Positions 1 to 8,106 of a stretch of DNA of 64,000 nucleotides are shown here, one piece after another; positions within the stretch are counted from its first letter, which is position 1, and the number at the start of each line of letters is the position of its first letter. The position numbers and the translations under genes were made by a program. A model generated the notes under the pieces. The model did not search any database. It saw only the letters and a program-made list of their open reading frames with translations, and was not told the origin of the DNA. Source of the stretch: SIG701 sp045577175 (GTDB lineage: Bacteria > Bacillota > Clostridia > Oscillospirales > CAG-272). The DNA is taken from positions 1 to 64,000 of the forward strand of contig JAZNHT010000022.1 in assembly GCA_045577175.1 (NCBI GenBank), read 5' to 3'.

Positions 1-72
1 ACAGGAAGTCAGAAGAAGCAGGGACAGGAGCAATACGGAAATTCGCTTCATAGGTTCCCCCGAGTATGAAAC

Positions 73-111
73 AGGCGGGAAAACATCGTCTGATATCTTC
101 CCGCCTTTCGT
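73..111 (+). terminator. Rho-independent terminator, possibly bidirectional
   Basis: A 9-bp stem (arms 73-81 and 98-106) is followed on the + strand by a T-rich tail. It fits the end of a + strand gene that lies mostly left of the window and could also stop the converging ispH-rpsA transcript. Several frames are open from base 1 to about base 69, so a C-terminal fragment of that gene may be present, but I cannot tell which frame. Confidence 0.6.
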
Positions 112-147
112 TTGTTAAATTAAGTTTCTGACAAAACTGAGCCGGAA

Positions 148-2154
148 TTATTCAGCGTCGGTTTCTTCAGCGGTTTCTTCTGCAGCTTCTTCGAGAAGAG
201 CACGGATGGAAAGACCAACCTGATGCTTTTCGGTATCGATGGAAGTAACCTTAACGGTAACAACCTGACCAACTTCCAGAACTTCGTCGGGCTTAGCGAT
301 CTTGTGATCAGCGATCTGGCTGATGTGGATCAGACCATCGCAGCCGGGAACGATTTCAGCGAATGCGCCGAAGGGCATAAGGCTTACGATCTTAACTTCA
401 GCGGTGTCGCCTTCAGCATACTTGGAAGTGAAGATGTTCCAGGGGTTCATAGCATCGGTCTTGTAGCCGAGGGAGATTCTGCCCTTTTCCTTGTCGAAGG
501 ACTTAACGTATACGTGGATCTTGTCGCCAACGGATACAACTTCGGAGGGATGACGGAGTCTCTTCCAGGACAGTTCGGAGGTATGTACCATACCGTCTAC
601 GCCGCTGCCGAGATCGACGAATGCGCCGTAAGAGGTAAGGCTCTTGATAACGCCGTCGAACTCCTGACCCTCGGAAAGGGTGCTCCAGAATGCTTCCTCC
701 TGTGCGCGTCTCTCCTCGCGGAGTACGGCACGGATGGATGCGTATGCTCTTTTTCTCTCCGGCTTGATTTCGATGACCTTCACGCGCTGGGTGGTACCAA
801 CGATCGTGGAAAGCTCGACATCCTTCGGCACACCGGTGAGGGATGCCGGAATAAATACGCGGACGCTCTTCAGAGAGATGATGACGCCGCCCTTGACGGC
901 CTCAACGATGCGTCCCTCCATGATCTCGCCGGACTCAGCTGCGGCTACGATCAGATCCCAGTTTGCGTCGTTATCGACTCTCGTCTTGTCGAGGGTTGCG
1001 ATACCGTCAATATCGCTGACTTTGATGACCTTTGCTTTGATCTCGTCACCGACCTTAAACAGCTCGGAGAGCTTCGCGGACGGATCGTCCGTCAGCTTAT
1101 CGTGTGTAATAACGCCCGTCGTCTTCGCGCCGAGATCCAGATGAATCTCGTTCTGCGAGATCGAGGTGATTACACCGGTAACTACGTCTCCTGTATTTAA
1201 AGTTTTGAGTGATTCCTCGAGAAGTTCTGCAAAGTTTTCCATTTGCTCTGCCATGGTTTGTTTTACCTCCTGTATTACACTGTACGGCGTCGATGCGCCG
1301 GCAGTTATGGACACAGTCTGACATCCGGTGAAGTCAATACCGGCAAGGTCGGATGCCCCCTCAATCAAGTACGATCGCGGACAGCGTTCGCGGCACACCG
1401 CATACAGCTTTGCCGTATTGGAGCTCGCACGGCTTCCGATGATCAGCATGACGTCGGACGCACCTGCCAATTCGGCGGCTTCCTTCTGTCTTTCTTCAGT
1501 CACAATACATATTGTATCATAAATTTTTGGATTTGTATATGCCTTTTTGAGAATTTCCAAACTTTTTTTCCATTCAGACAGCTTTTGGGTAGTCTGAGAT
1601 GCCACGGAAACGGCAATTTCTTCCACGGTTACCACCTGTTTACCACCGTCGGCACGTTCGTCATCCAGAATTTGGGAAAGTTGCTCCGCTGTTTCAAAGA
1701 CGGTACCGCCGTCGGCACAGCTCATAATCCCCTTGACCTCGGGATGCTCAGGCGCACCGAGGAGATAAAAACGCTTCCCCGCCCCCGAATTTTCGCGCGC
1801 AATCTTTCTGACCTTCTCCACAAACGGGCAGGTGCAGTTAAGCACGGTCAAGGACGGATTTTTCGCCGCGCACGTCTCCAGAGACGCAATCACACCGGCA
1901 CTCTCGCCGTGCGCACGGATGACGACGGTCACACGCTCGCCGTGTTCGGCGCGCTTCATAAGCATGGGCAAATCGTCAGCGGAAATCTCACGGACGCCGC
2001 GTGCGGCGAGAGAGGAGCAGTATCCGTCATTGTGAATCAGCCGTCCGAGCGTTACGATCTCGGAATCGCCGCGCGCGATGGCATCCTCCACCGCCTCGGT
2101 AGCACGGCGCACGCCGAAGCAGAATCCGCCGTGGGACGCGACCGTGATCTTCAT
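148..2154 (-). CDS. ispH-rpsA: Bifunctional 4-hydroxy-3-methylbut-2-enyl diphosphate reductase / ribosomal protein S1
   Basis: 668 aa. The N-terminal half (about 1-300) is IspH, the last enzyme of the MEP isoprenoid pathway, which reduces HMBPP to IPP and DMAPP with a [4Fe-4S] cluster. The three cluster cysteines are visible: Cys12 (GFCFGV), Cys109 (CTCP) and Cys216 (YDTIC). From about residue 318 four S1 RNA-binding repeats follow, for example GDVVTGVIT and GSGVDGMVH, and the tail is Glu/Thr rich. The fusion is common in Clostridia. The start overlaps the plsC stop by 4 bp (ATGA), so this is the last gene of the operon beginning at 5619. Whether the S1 half acts on ribosomes as in proteobacteria is not known from sequence. 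Confidence 0.96.
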   Translation of the reverse strand: MKITVASHGGFCFGVRRATEAVEDAIARGDSEIVTLGRLIHNDGYCSSLAARGVREISADDLPMLMKRAEHGERVTVVIRAHGESAGVIASLETCAAKNPSLTVLNCTCPFVEKVRKIARENSGAGKRFYLLGAPEHPEVKGIMSCADGGTVFETAEQLSQILDDERADGGKQVVTVEEIAVSVASQTTQKLSEWKKSLEILKKAYTNPKIYDTICIVTEERQKEAAELAGASDVMLIIGSRASSNTAKLYAVCRERCPRSYLIEGASDLAGIDFTGCQTVSITAGASTPYSVIQEVKQTMAEQMENFAELLEESLKTLNTGDVVTGVITSISQNEIHLDLGAKTTGVITHDKLTDDPSAKLSELFKVGDEIKAKVIKVSDIDGIATLDKTRVDNDANWDLIVAAAESGEIMEGRIVEAVKGGVIISLKSVRVFIPASLTGVPKDVELSTIVGTTQRVKVIEIKPERKRAYASIRAVLREERRAQEEAFWSTLSEGQEFDGVIKSLTSYGAFVDLGSGVDGMVHTSELSWKRLRHPSEVVSVGDKIHVYVKSFDKEKGRISLGYKTDAMNPWNIFTSKYAEGDTAEVKIVSLMPFGAFAEIVPGCDGLIHISQIADHKIAKPDEVLEVGQVVTVKVTSIDTEKHQVGLSIRALLEEAAEETAEETDAE

Positions 2155-2798
2155 TCCGTACCCTCCGCGGCGTCTTTCTTTTCGGGAAGCACTCTTTCAT
2201 AGCCGCCGAGCGCGCAGATTTCGGAGAAAATCTTCTCCGATGCCGCCACGTACTCCGCTTTGCCGCCCTTTTCAAACGCGAACTGTTCAAACGGGATCGG
2301 ATCGCCGAGGACGAGCTCCGTTTTCCTAAAGAAGCGGACGCGGTTGCCCTTCGCGCGGATATACGCCGGCACAACGTTCGCCTTGGCGTGCCATGTAATC
2401 ATGCCGACGCCGTGCTTGATGTCCGTCGTCGCGGGATCGACGCCGGGATGCCGCGTGCCCTGCGGAAAGATACCGATCAGCTCGCCGCCCTCAATGAGGG
2501 AAATCGTGCGGCGGATACTGCCGACGTCCGCACCGCCGCGATCGACGGGGTACGCGCCGAGAATCGTTATAAGCCCCTTCAGAAGGGGGATTTTGAACAG
2601 CTCCTTTTTCGCCATGTAGCGGATCTGCCGCCCGAGTCCGGCGGAAAGGATCAGCACGTCGAGCATGCTCGTATGGTTGGCGCAAATGATGCAGCCGCCC
2701 GTTTTCGGCAGCTTTTCGCCGTTCACAACGCGAATGCGGAACAGCGCACGGACAGGCCATACGCAAATCGAATAAATAATGCGGTAAATTTTACTCAT
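2151..2798 (-). CDS. plsC: 1-acyl-sn-glycerol-3-phosphate acyltransferase
   Basis: 215 aa. PlsC-type acyltransferase that adds the second acyl chain to lysophosphatidic acid at the membrane. The NHTSMLD sequence is the catalytic HX4D motif; FPQGTRHPG is the substrate-binding EGTR-like block; a hydrophobic N-terminus (YRIIYSICVWPVRALF) is the likely anchor. The start at 2798 was chosen because a GGGAG site lies about 9 nt upstream and the start overlaps the cmk stop by 8 bp; a longer open frame upstream has no family similarity. Sits between cmk and ispH-rpsA in the operon, an order often seen in Clostridia. Confidence 0.93.
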   Translation of the reverse strand: MSKIYRIIYSICVWPVRALFRIRVVNGEKLPKTGGCIICANHTSMLDVLILSAGLGRQIRYMAKKELFKIPLLKGLITILGAYPVDRGGADVGSIRRTISLIEGGELIGIFPQGTRHPGVDPATTDIKHGVGMITWHAKANVVPAYIRAKGNRVRFFRKTELVLGDPIPFEQFAFEKGGKAEYVAASEKIFSEICALGGYERVLPEKKDAAEGTE

Positions 2799-3468
2799 GT
2801 GCGCACTTCTCCCGAATGAGGCGGAGTGCCTCCGCCACCGTTTCTTCAATATTCAATGCGGAATTGTCAAACAGAATCGCGTCCGCCGCAGGCTTCAGAG
2901 GCGCGATGTCACGGGAGGAATCCGCCTCGTCTCTCGCCACCGTTTCGGCAAGGATCTGCTCGTAGGTGCACGAAACGCCCTTCGCCGTCATCTCCAGATA
3001 GCGGCGTTTCGCACGTGCCTCCGCCGAAGCAACGAGGAACAGCTTCGCATCGGCATCGGGCATGATAACCGTACCTATATCCCGTCCGTCCATGATGACG
3101 CCGCCGCGCTCGACCATATCCTTCTGGAGTCCGAGCAGAAACGCGCGCACCGCGGGGATCGCGGACACGGCGGATGCCGCCATCGAAATTTCGGGCGTGC
3201 GGATCCGTCCGCCGACATCCTCCCCGTTCAGAAGGACAGTCTGCACGCCATCCGCATACGCAAGCTCAACCTGCACGCCGCCGAGTGCGGCGGTAACAGC
3301 ATCGGCATCCTTCGGCTCAATTCCGTTTCGCACCATATACAAGCCGACCGCGCGGTACAATGCCCCCGTATCTACATAAATAATGGAAAGCTCGCGTGCC
3401 AGCGCACGGGCGAGCGTGCTCTTGCCCGAGCTGCTCGGTCCGTCAAGGGCGATCTTCAGTTTCTTCAT
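2791..3468 (-). CDS. cmk: Cytidylate kinase
   Basis: 225 aa. Phosphorylates CMP/dCMP with ATP in pyrimidine nucleotide recycling. The P-loop GPSSSGKS is at residues 10-17, DTGALYRA follows as the NMP-binding segment, and DGRDIGT marks the CMP-binding loop. Length is typical of bacterial Cmk. The start at 3468 overlaps the upstream FAD-protein stop by 4 bp (ATGA). The in-frame extension upstream lies entirely inside that gene and is not conserved in character. Confidence 0.95.
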   Translation of the reverse strand: MKKLKIALDGPSSSGKSTLARALARELSIIYVDTGALYRAVGLYMVRNGIEPKDADAVTAALGGVQVELAYADGVQTVLLNGEDVGGRIRTPEISMAASAVSAIPAVRAFLLGLQKDMVERGGVIMDGRDIGTVIMPDADAKLFLVASAEARAKRRYLEMTAKGVSCTYEQILAETVARDEADSSRDIAPLKPAADAILFDNSALNIEETVAEALRLIREKCAHE

Positions 3469-4745
3469 ATATTCACAGTTCCTTTCGGAGATATATTTTC
3501 TTCGGCATACGAAGCCGCGCTCTGCCCTGCCGCGACACCGGTGGAGAACGCGATTTGCAGATTGTATCCGCCCGTGTACGCGTCTACGTCGATGACTTCT
3601 CCGGCAAAAAACAGACCGGGGCACCGCTTTGCCATCATCGTTTTCGTGTGAAGCTCGGCGACATCGACACCGCCCGAGGTGACAATCGCCTCATTGATCG
3701 GACGGAAGCGCAAAGGCGTGATCGGGAAATGCTTCAGTGTACGAAGCAGTGCCGTGCGCTGTACGCGCGTGAGCGTCCCTGCCTTGATGCGCTCGGGAAT
3801 CTGTGCGTGCGCGATCACGGGCGCGATCAGCTTCTGCGGCAAAAGATCGCCGAGGGCGTTGACGAAATCGCGCTGTGCGTATTTGGAAAGATCAGAAAGC
3901 AGCCGCGCGTCCAGCGTAGCGTCATCGAGCGCGGGCTTCAGATCGATCTCCATTTTGTAGTTGTGCATCGCGCCCCGCATATGGGCGGATGCGGACAAAA
4001 CAAGCGGACCCGACACGCCGAAGTGCGTGAACAGCATCTCGCCCATCTCGGAAAAGACGGTCTTTCCGCCCTGCATGACAGTCAGCGTCACATTTCGGAG
4101 CGACAGTCCGGCAAGCGGTGCGAAATCCTCCTTTGTGACGATCGGTACAAGCGACGGAAGCGTTTCCGTAACGGCAAGTCCTGCGTTTTCGGCAAGGCGG
4201 TAGCCGTCACCGCGCGATCCCGTGCCCGGGTACGAGACGCCGCCGGTCGCAACGATCACGGCACCGTGGGGATGCGCACCGCTGACCGTAACAACGCCCG
4301 TCACGGCGCGTCCGCCGTCCGTTTCGGCAAACGCGAGTGCCTCCACTGCCTCGTGCACGACGGCAACGCCGAGTGCGCGCATCCGTTTTTCCATTGCAGC
4401 GGAAATATCCGTCGCGCGGTCGGATACGGGAAACACTCTCCGTCCGCGCTCCGTTTTCAAAGGCACGCCTGCCTCCTCAAAAAAGGCGATCGTATCCGCA
4501 GGCGTGAAGCGGTACAGCGCACCGCGCAGAAATTTCGGATTCTTCGTAACGGCATCCATGATCTCGGCAGGCGAGCAATCGTTTGTGACGTTGCACCGTC
4601 CCTTGCCCGTGATCCGCAGCTTTTTGCCGAGGACAGCGTTCGGCTCATATACTGTGACCGAGGCACCTGCCTCCGCCGCCGCGATCGCCGCCATCATCCC
4701 TGCGGCACCGCCGCCGATTACGGCGACCGATCCTTCGTTATTCAT
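3465..4745 (-). CDS. NAD(P)/FAD-dependent oxidoreductase, HI0933/BaiN family
   Basis: 426 aa. The N-terminal dinucleotide-binding fold reads VIGGGAAGMMAA, and the C-terminus carries the family signature GLFFAGEVIDVDAYTGGYN. GKGRCNVTN after the Rossmann segment is also typical of this HI0933-like flavoprotein family, which includes bile-acid dehydrogenation enzymes; the true substrate here is unknown. The gene is often found directly upstream of cmk in Firmicutes, as here. It overlaps the murR stop by 8 bp. ATG at 4751 is an equally possible start two codons earlier; no clear Shine-Dalgarno separates them. Confidence 0.88.
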   Translation of the reverse strand: MNNEGSVAVIGGGAAGMMAAIAAAEAGASVTVYEPNAVLGKKLRITGKGRCNVTNDCSPAEIMDAVTKNPKFLRGALYRFTPADTIAFFEEAGVPLKTERGRRVFPVSDRATDISAAMEKRMRALGVAVVHEAVEALAFAETDGGRAVTGVVTVSGAHPHGAVIVATGGVSYPGTGSRGDGYRLAENAGLAVTETLPSLVPIVTKEDFAPLAGLSLRNVTLTVMQGGKTVFSEMGEMLFTHFGVSGPLVLSASAHMRGAMHNYKMEIDLKPALDDATLDARLLSDLSKYAQRDFVNALGDLLPQKLIAPVIAHAQIPERIKAGTLTRVQRTALLRTLKHFPITPLRFRPINEAIVTSGGVDVAELHTKTMMAKRCPGLFFAGEVIDVDAYTGGYNLQIAFSTGVAAGQSAASYAEENISPKGTVNI

Positions 4746-5619
4746 CGGCATCCGTCCGTCTGTGCTCGCTCTTATCGTAGACGTGGAACGTGTCCCACAC
4801 GTCCTCGAGCTTCGTGAGCGTAGCGGCAAGCTCGTCTTGCTTTTTGCGCGTGACGGCGGCAAGCAGGGCGTTGATGATCGACAGCGGCGCGACGAGCGAA
4901 TCGACAAACGATGCCATATCACTCCGCGCGGTAAGGACGGCGTGCGCCCCCTTTGCAATCGGGGAGTTCTCGCTGTCCGTCAACGAGACGACCTTCGCAC
5001 CCGTCTGCGACGCATACTCCACGGCGTTGACAATCCGGCTTGAATAGCGCGGAAAGCTGACGGCAAGCATCACGTCACGCTCGTCCATGCGGAGGAGCTG
5101 CTCAAAAATCTCGCTGCCGCTTGTCGTGCGGATCATGCGGACATTTTCAAACATATAGCTGAGATAATAATTCAGAAACTCAGCCAAGGCGGAGGAGGAG
5201 CGCACGCCGATGATGTAGATCGTGCGCGCGCCGAGGATCGCTTCCACAGCACGATCAAACGCCGCGCGGTCGATGTGCTCGAGCGTATACTTGATTTTCT
5301 CCGCGTCGGAGGTTAGCACCGCGTCCAAAACGGACGTCGTGCCGAAGCGCTTGTTCGTGACCTCGATTCTTTGCAGAGAGGTGAGGCGCATACGCACCGT
5401 CTCCTGCACCATATGCTGGAGCGCGGGATACCCGTCAAAGCCGAGCTCCAGCGCAAAGCGGACAACGGTCGATTCCGACACAGCCGCCTCCTCACCGAGC
5501 TGGGCGGCGGTCATATACGCCGCTTTATCGTAATGATCTCTGATAAAATTCGCTATTCTTTTCTGTCCCTTGGAAAGAGTCGGCATCGCTTCGTCGATAA
5601 TTTTCAAAAGATCCTGCAT
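4738..5619 (-). CDS. MurR/RpiR family transcriptional regulator
   Basis: 293 aa. An N-terminal RpiR-type helix-turn-helix (about 1-77, with AAVSESTVVRFALELGFDGY) is followed by a SIS phosphosugar-binding domain (about 125-255, IIGVRSSSALAEFLNYYLSY). Members sense sugar phosphates and usually control amino-sugar or sugar catabolism, but no sugar genes are adjacent. It is first in the operon with the FAD protein, cmk, plsC and ispH-rpsA, so it may control that operon or be autoregulated. Start at 5619 follows an AAAGGG site; upstream codons are AT-rich promoter sequence. Confidence 0.88.
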   Translation of the reverse strand: MQDLLKIIDEAMPTLSKGQKRIANFIRDHYDKAAYMTAAQLGEEAAVSESTVVRFALELGFDGYPALQHMVQETVRMRLTSLQRIEVTNKRFGTTSVLDAVLTSDAEKIKYTLEHIDRAAFDRAVEAILGARTIYIIGVRSSSALAEFLNYYLSYMFENVRMIRTTSGSEIFEQLLRMDERDVMLAVSFPRYSSRIVNAVEYASQTGAKVVSLTDSENSPIAKGAHAVLTARSDMASFVDSLVAPLSIINALLAAVTRKKQDELAATLTKLEDVWDTFHVYDKSEHRRTDADE

Positions 5620-5667
5620 AGAGTGAACCCTTTCTTTCGTGCGAAGGCGCACAGTTACTATTCTATC

Positions 5668-5696
5668 ATTATATAAGAAAAATCCGCGAATGTCAA
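5668..5696 (-). promoter_or_regulatory. SigA-type promoter for the murR-ispH operon
   Basis: TTGACA (5691-5696) and TATAAT (5668-5673) with a 17-bp spacer, both full consensus, 49 bp before the start codon. Confidence 0.85.
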
Positions 5697-5769
5697 GAAA
5701 GATGCGCACCGCAGGTGAATATTTTCCCGAAATCCGTGCATTTATTGCCAAAAAAGGCATCCTTATTCA

Positions 5770-5798
5770 TTGACAATCCGTGACAGGCGTGCTATAAT
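5770..5798 (+). promoter_or_regulatory. SigA-type promoter for asd
   Basis: TTGACA (5770-5775), 17-bp spacer, TATAAT (5793-5798). The short leader to the asd start leaves no room for a lysine riboswitch. Confidence 0.88.
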
Positions 5799-5863
5799 AT
5801 TTCTATTACAAATATTTTTGAAATCAATCATCCGCACACGCGGATTACGGAAGGATGGATACT

Positions 5864-6943
5864 ATGAGTAAAAAAATCAGAGCCGGTATCGTCGGCGCCA
5901 CGGGTATGGTCGGTCAGCGTTTTATCACGCTTTTGCAGGATCACCCCTATTTCACCCTGACAGCCCTCGCCGCAAGCGCACGCTCCGCAGGCCGCCCCTA
6001 TGAGGAGGCTGTCGCAGGCCGCTGGAAAATGGCTACTCCCATGCCGGAGGACGTCGCGAAGATGACCGTCATCGACGCCGCTGACATCGAGGCAATGAAG
6101 GAGAAGGTCGACTTCGTCTTCTGCGCAGTCGATATGAAGAAGCCCGACATCCTCGCGCTGGAGGAAGCATACGCAAAAGCAGAGATCCCCGTCGTTTCCA
6201 ACAACTCCGCAAACCGCTGGACGGACGATGTTCCGATGGTCATCCCGGAGATCAACGACATCCACACGAACGTCATCAAGAGCCAGAGAGCACGCCTCGG
6301 CACCAAGCGCGGCTTCATCGCCGTCAAGCCGAACTGCTCCATCCAGGCATACGTTGCCGCTTTGACGCCGCTTCGCAAGTACGGCATCAAGGAAGTCGTT
6401 GCGACAACCTATCAGGCAATCAGCGGTGCCGGCAAGACGTTCAACGAGTGGCCCGAGATGGTTGACAACCTGATCCCGTTCATCTCCGGCGAGGAGGAAA
6501 AGAGCGAGAAGGAACCGCTCAAGATCTGGGGCGAGGAGAAAGACGGCGTGATCGTGACCGCAAAGGCGCCGCTTATCACCACGCAGTGCCTGCGCGTGCC
6601 TGTCACTGACGGTCACACCTGTGCCGTTTTCGTGAACTTCGAGAACAAGCCGACCAAGGAGCAGATCCTGGCTGAGTGGAAAGCATTCCGCGGCGCACCG
6701 CAGCTGCTCGGTCTGCCGCACGCACCCGAACAGTTCATCACCTATTTTGAGGAAGAGAACCGCCCGCAGGCGCGCCTCGACCGCGACATCTACGGCGGTA
6801 TGGGCGTCACCCTCGGCCGTCTCAGAGAGGATACTTTGTTCGATTACAAGTTTGTCGGACTTGCGCACAACACCCTCCGCGGTGCCGCAGGCGGTGCCGT
6901 TCTGACTGCAGAGCTACTCTACCGTCAGGGCTATCTGGACTAA
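5864..6943 (+). CDS. asd: Aspartate-semialdehyde dehydrogenase
   Basis: 359 aa. Reduces beta-aspartyl phosphate to aspartate semialdehyde, the branch point to lysine/diaminopimelate, threonine and methionine. GATGMVGQRF is the NADP-binding loop; SNNSANRW and the catalytic Cys of KPNCSIQA (about residue 158) are the signature of the archaeal/fungal-type Asd subgroup. ATG at 5864 is preferred over ATG at 5855 because GGAAGG at 5849-5854 lies 9 nt before 5864 but touches 5855. It is a single gene followed by strong hairpins. Confidence 0.93.
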   Translation: MSKKIRAGIVGATGMVGQRFITLLQDHPYFTLTALAASARSAGRPYEEAVAGRWKMATPMPEDVAKMTVIDAADIEAMKEKVDFVFCAVDMKKPDILALEEAYAKAEIPVVSNNSANRWTDDVPMVIPEINDIHTNVIKSQRARLGTKRGFIAVKPNCSIQAYVAALTPLRKYGIKEVVATTYQAISGAGKTFNEWPEMVDNLIPFISGEEEKSEKEPLKIWGEEKDGVIVTAKAPLITTQCLRVPVTDGHTCAVFVNFENKPTKEQILAEWKAFRGAPQLLGLPHAPEQFITYFEEENRPQARLDRDIYGGMGVTLGRLREDTLFDYKFVGLAHNTLRGAAGGAVLTAELLYRQGYLD

Positions 6944-6960
6944 TTGAATAGGGATACGTC

Positions 6961-7098
6961 GGGGAGAGACTTTTGCAAAAGTCCCTCCCCGCACCCCTCC
7001 TCAAAACCTTTTGAGCGAGGGGATTTTTTATCTGTAGTGTCCCCCTTTTTTTATTTTTTTGGGGGGGTGTGGGGGAGCTTTTTTTCAAAAAGCTCCCC
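6961..7098. repeat. Cluster of GC-rich hairpins between asd and hpf, including the asd terminator
   Basis: Four hairpins follow one another: 6961-6990 (core GACTTTTGCAAAAGTC), 6994-7022 followed by six T residues (best terminator for asd), 7041-7067 (C5/T8 against T7/G7) and 7072-7098 (GGGGAGC against GCTCCCC). The arms share a GGGGAG...CTCCCC style, suggesting an interspersed repeat that also ends transcription. Confidence 0.6.
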
Positions 7099-7153
7099 TA
7101 TCCTCCAAATTCCGTCAAAATGCAAAAATCTTATTAAAAATTTCAAAAATCTA

Positions 7154-7182
7154 TGTACAAACCGCCGAAAGTATGGTATAAT
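7154..7182 (+). promoter_or_regulatory. Promoter for hpf
   Basis: TGTACA (7154-7159), 17-bp spacer, TATAAT (7177-7182), with an extended -10 TGG just before it. Confidence 0.7.
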
Positions 7183-7234
7183 ATACTTGCAGACGGGAAA
7201 CCGTATGCAATACTCTAAAAAAGGTGGGTTGTAT

Positions 7235-7765
7235 ATGAAGATTACCTTTACAGGCAGACAGATGAGTGTCCGAGACTCGCTCAAGGCTCTTGCGGAAAAG
7301 AAGCTCGCCAAATTCGACCGCTTTTTCCGTGATGACGCGGAGGTGACGATCAAATTCGGCTACGTCCGTAATCTCGAACGGGTCGAGATTACGATCGCCG
7401 CAGACGGCACGCTGTACCGCTGTGAGGAGGAAGCCTCCACCTATGAAACCGCGCTGGACGGATGCGTAGACTCCATTGAGAGACAGATCCGCAAAAACAA
7501 AACGCGGCTCGAACGCCGACTGCGCGAGGGTGCATTCGCGGCACCGATCTATGACACGGATGCAGCGGACGAAATTGAGGAGGAAGGCGATTTCTCCATC
7601 CGCGTAAAGGAATTTTCCATTAAGCCGATGACGCCCGAGGAAGCGATTTTGCAGATGAATCTGCTCGGGCACACGTTTTTCGTCTTCCGCGATGCGGATA
7701 CGGAGAACACCTGCGTGGTTTATAAACGCAAGGACGGCGCATACGGCATGATCGTACCGGCATAA
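7235..7765 (+). CDS. hpf: Ribosome hibernation promoting factor, long form
   Basis: 176 aa. The N-terminal HPF/YfiA domain (about 1-95, MKITFTGRQM to DGCVDSIERQIRKNK) binds the small subunit decoding centre; the C-terminal domain (about 120-176, FSIKPMTPEEAILQMNLLGH) dimerises and joins two 70S ribosomes into inactive 100S particles. This two-domain form is the usual one in Firmicutes. The start is fixed by AAAGGTGG at 7221-7228; the in-frame codons upstream are promoter sequence. Single gene with its own promoter and terminator. Confidence 0.95.
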   Translation: MKITFTGRQMSVRDSLKALAEKKLAKFDRFFRDDAEVTIKFGYVRNLERVEITIAADGTLYRCEEEASTYETALDGCVDSIERQIRKNKTRLERRLREGAFAAPIYDTDAADEIEEEGDFSIRVKEFSIKPMTPEEAILQMNLLGHTFFVFRDADTENTCVVYKRKDGAYGMIVPA

Positions 7766-7772
7766 AAATCAC

Positions 7773-7803
7773 AAGCGGCTCGCACAAAGCGAGCCGCTTT
7801 TTT
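7773..7803 (+). terminator. hpf terminator
   Basis: 11-bp stem AAGCGGCTCGC / GCGAGCCGCTT (7773-7783 and 7789-7799) followed by a T run. Confidence 0.88.
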
Positions 7804-7817
7804 AATACACTCAATTA

Positions 7818-8046
7818 CCTTTTGTGTTCCCGAATGAGTTTGGGGTTAGATAAAGGCTCTCCCTCAGGGAGAGCTGTCAGCAGGACTTCGACACCGTCGA
7901 ACGTCTCGCTGACTGAGAGGGGGAAAACTGACGGATTTCGATCATTAGCCCTCTCCGTCACACCTTCGGTGCGCCACCTCTCCCACTCCATTTTCGATGG
8001 CGGGAGAGGCTTTGGATAAATTAAAACTCATTTCGAAAACACATTG
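7818..8046. repeat. MITE-like palindromic repeat, copy A
   Basis: The structured core at 7852-8013 has hairpins built on GAGAGCTGTCAGC, CTGACTGAGAGGG, CCCTCTCCGTCAC and GGTGCGCCACCTCTCCC. It is framed by imperfect terminal inverted repeats: TTTTGTGTTCCCGAATGAG on the left and, read on the other strand, AATGTGTTTTCGAAATGAG on the right. It is the same family as copy C (57099-57322), in the opposite orientation, and is related to copy B (25635-25763). No coding potential is seen. It fills most of the 340-bp gap between hpf and the ABC ATPase. Confidence 0.65.
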
Positions 8047-8065
8047 CCGAATTGGGAATTTTGAT

Positions 8066-8095
8066 ACAAAAACCGCCGCACATCCGTGCGGCGGT
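8066..8095 (-). terminator. Terminator of the sugar-ABC ATPase gene
   Basis: 10-bp perfect stem ACCGCCGCAC / GTGCGGCGGT (8072-8081 and 8086-8095) followed on the - strand by TTTTTG. Confidence 0.85.
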
Positions 8096-8106
8096 TCTCT
8101 GTTTGA

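Noticed and set aside
223..1200. Long + strand open frame of 325 codons opposite ispH-rpsA
   Set aside because: It mirrors the S1 repeats in antisense, has no ribosome binding site and no family features; the - strand fusion protein is unambiguous.
5799..5863. Lysine riboswitch before asd
   Set aside because: The leader from the promoter to the start codon is only about 60 nt, too short for the aptamer.
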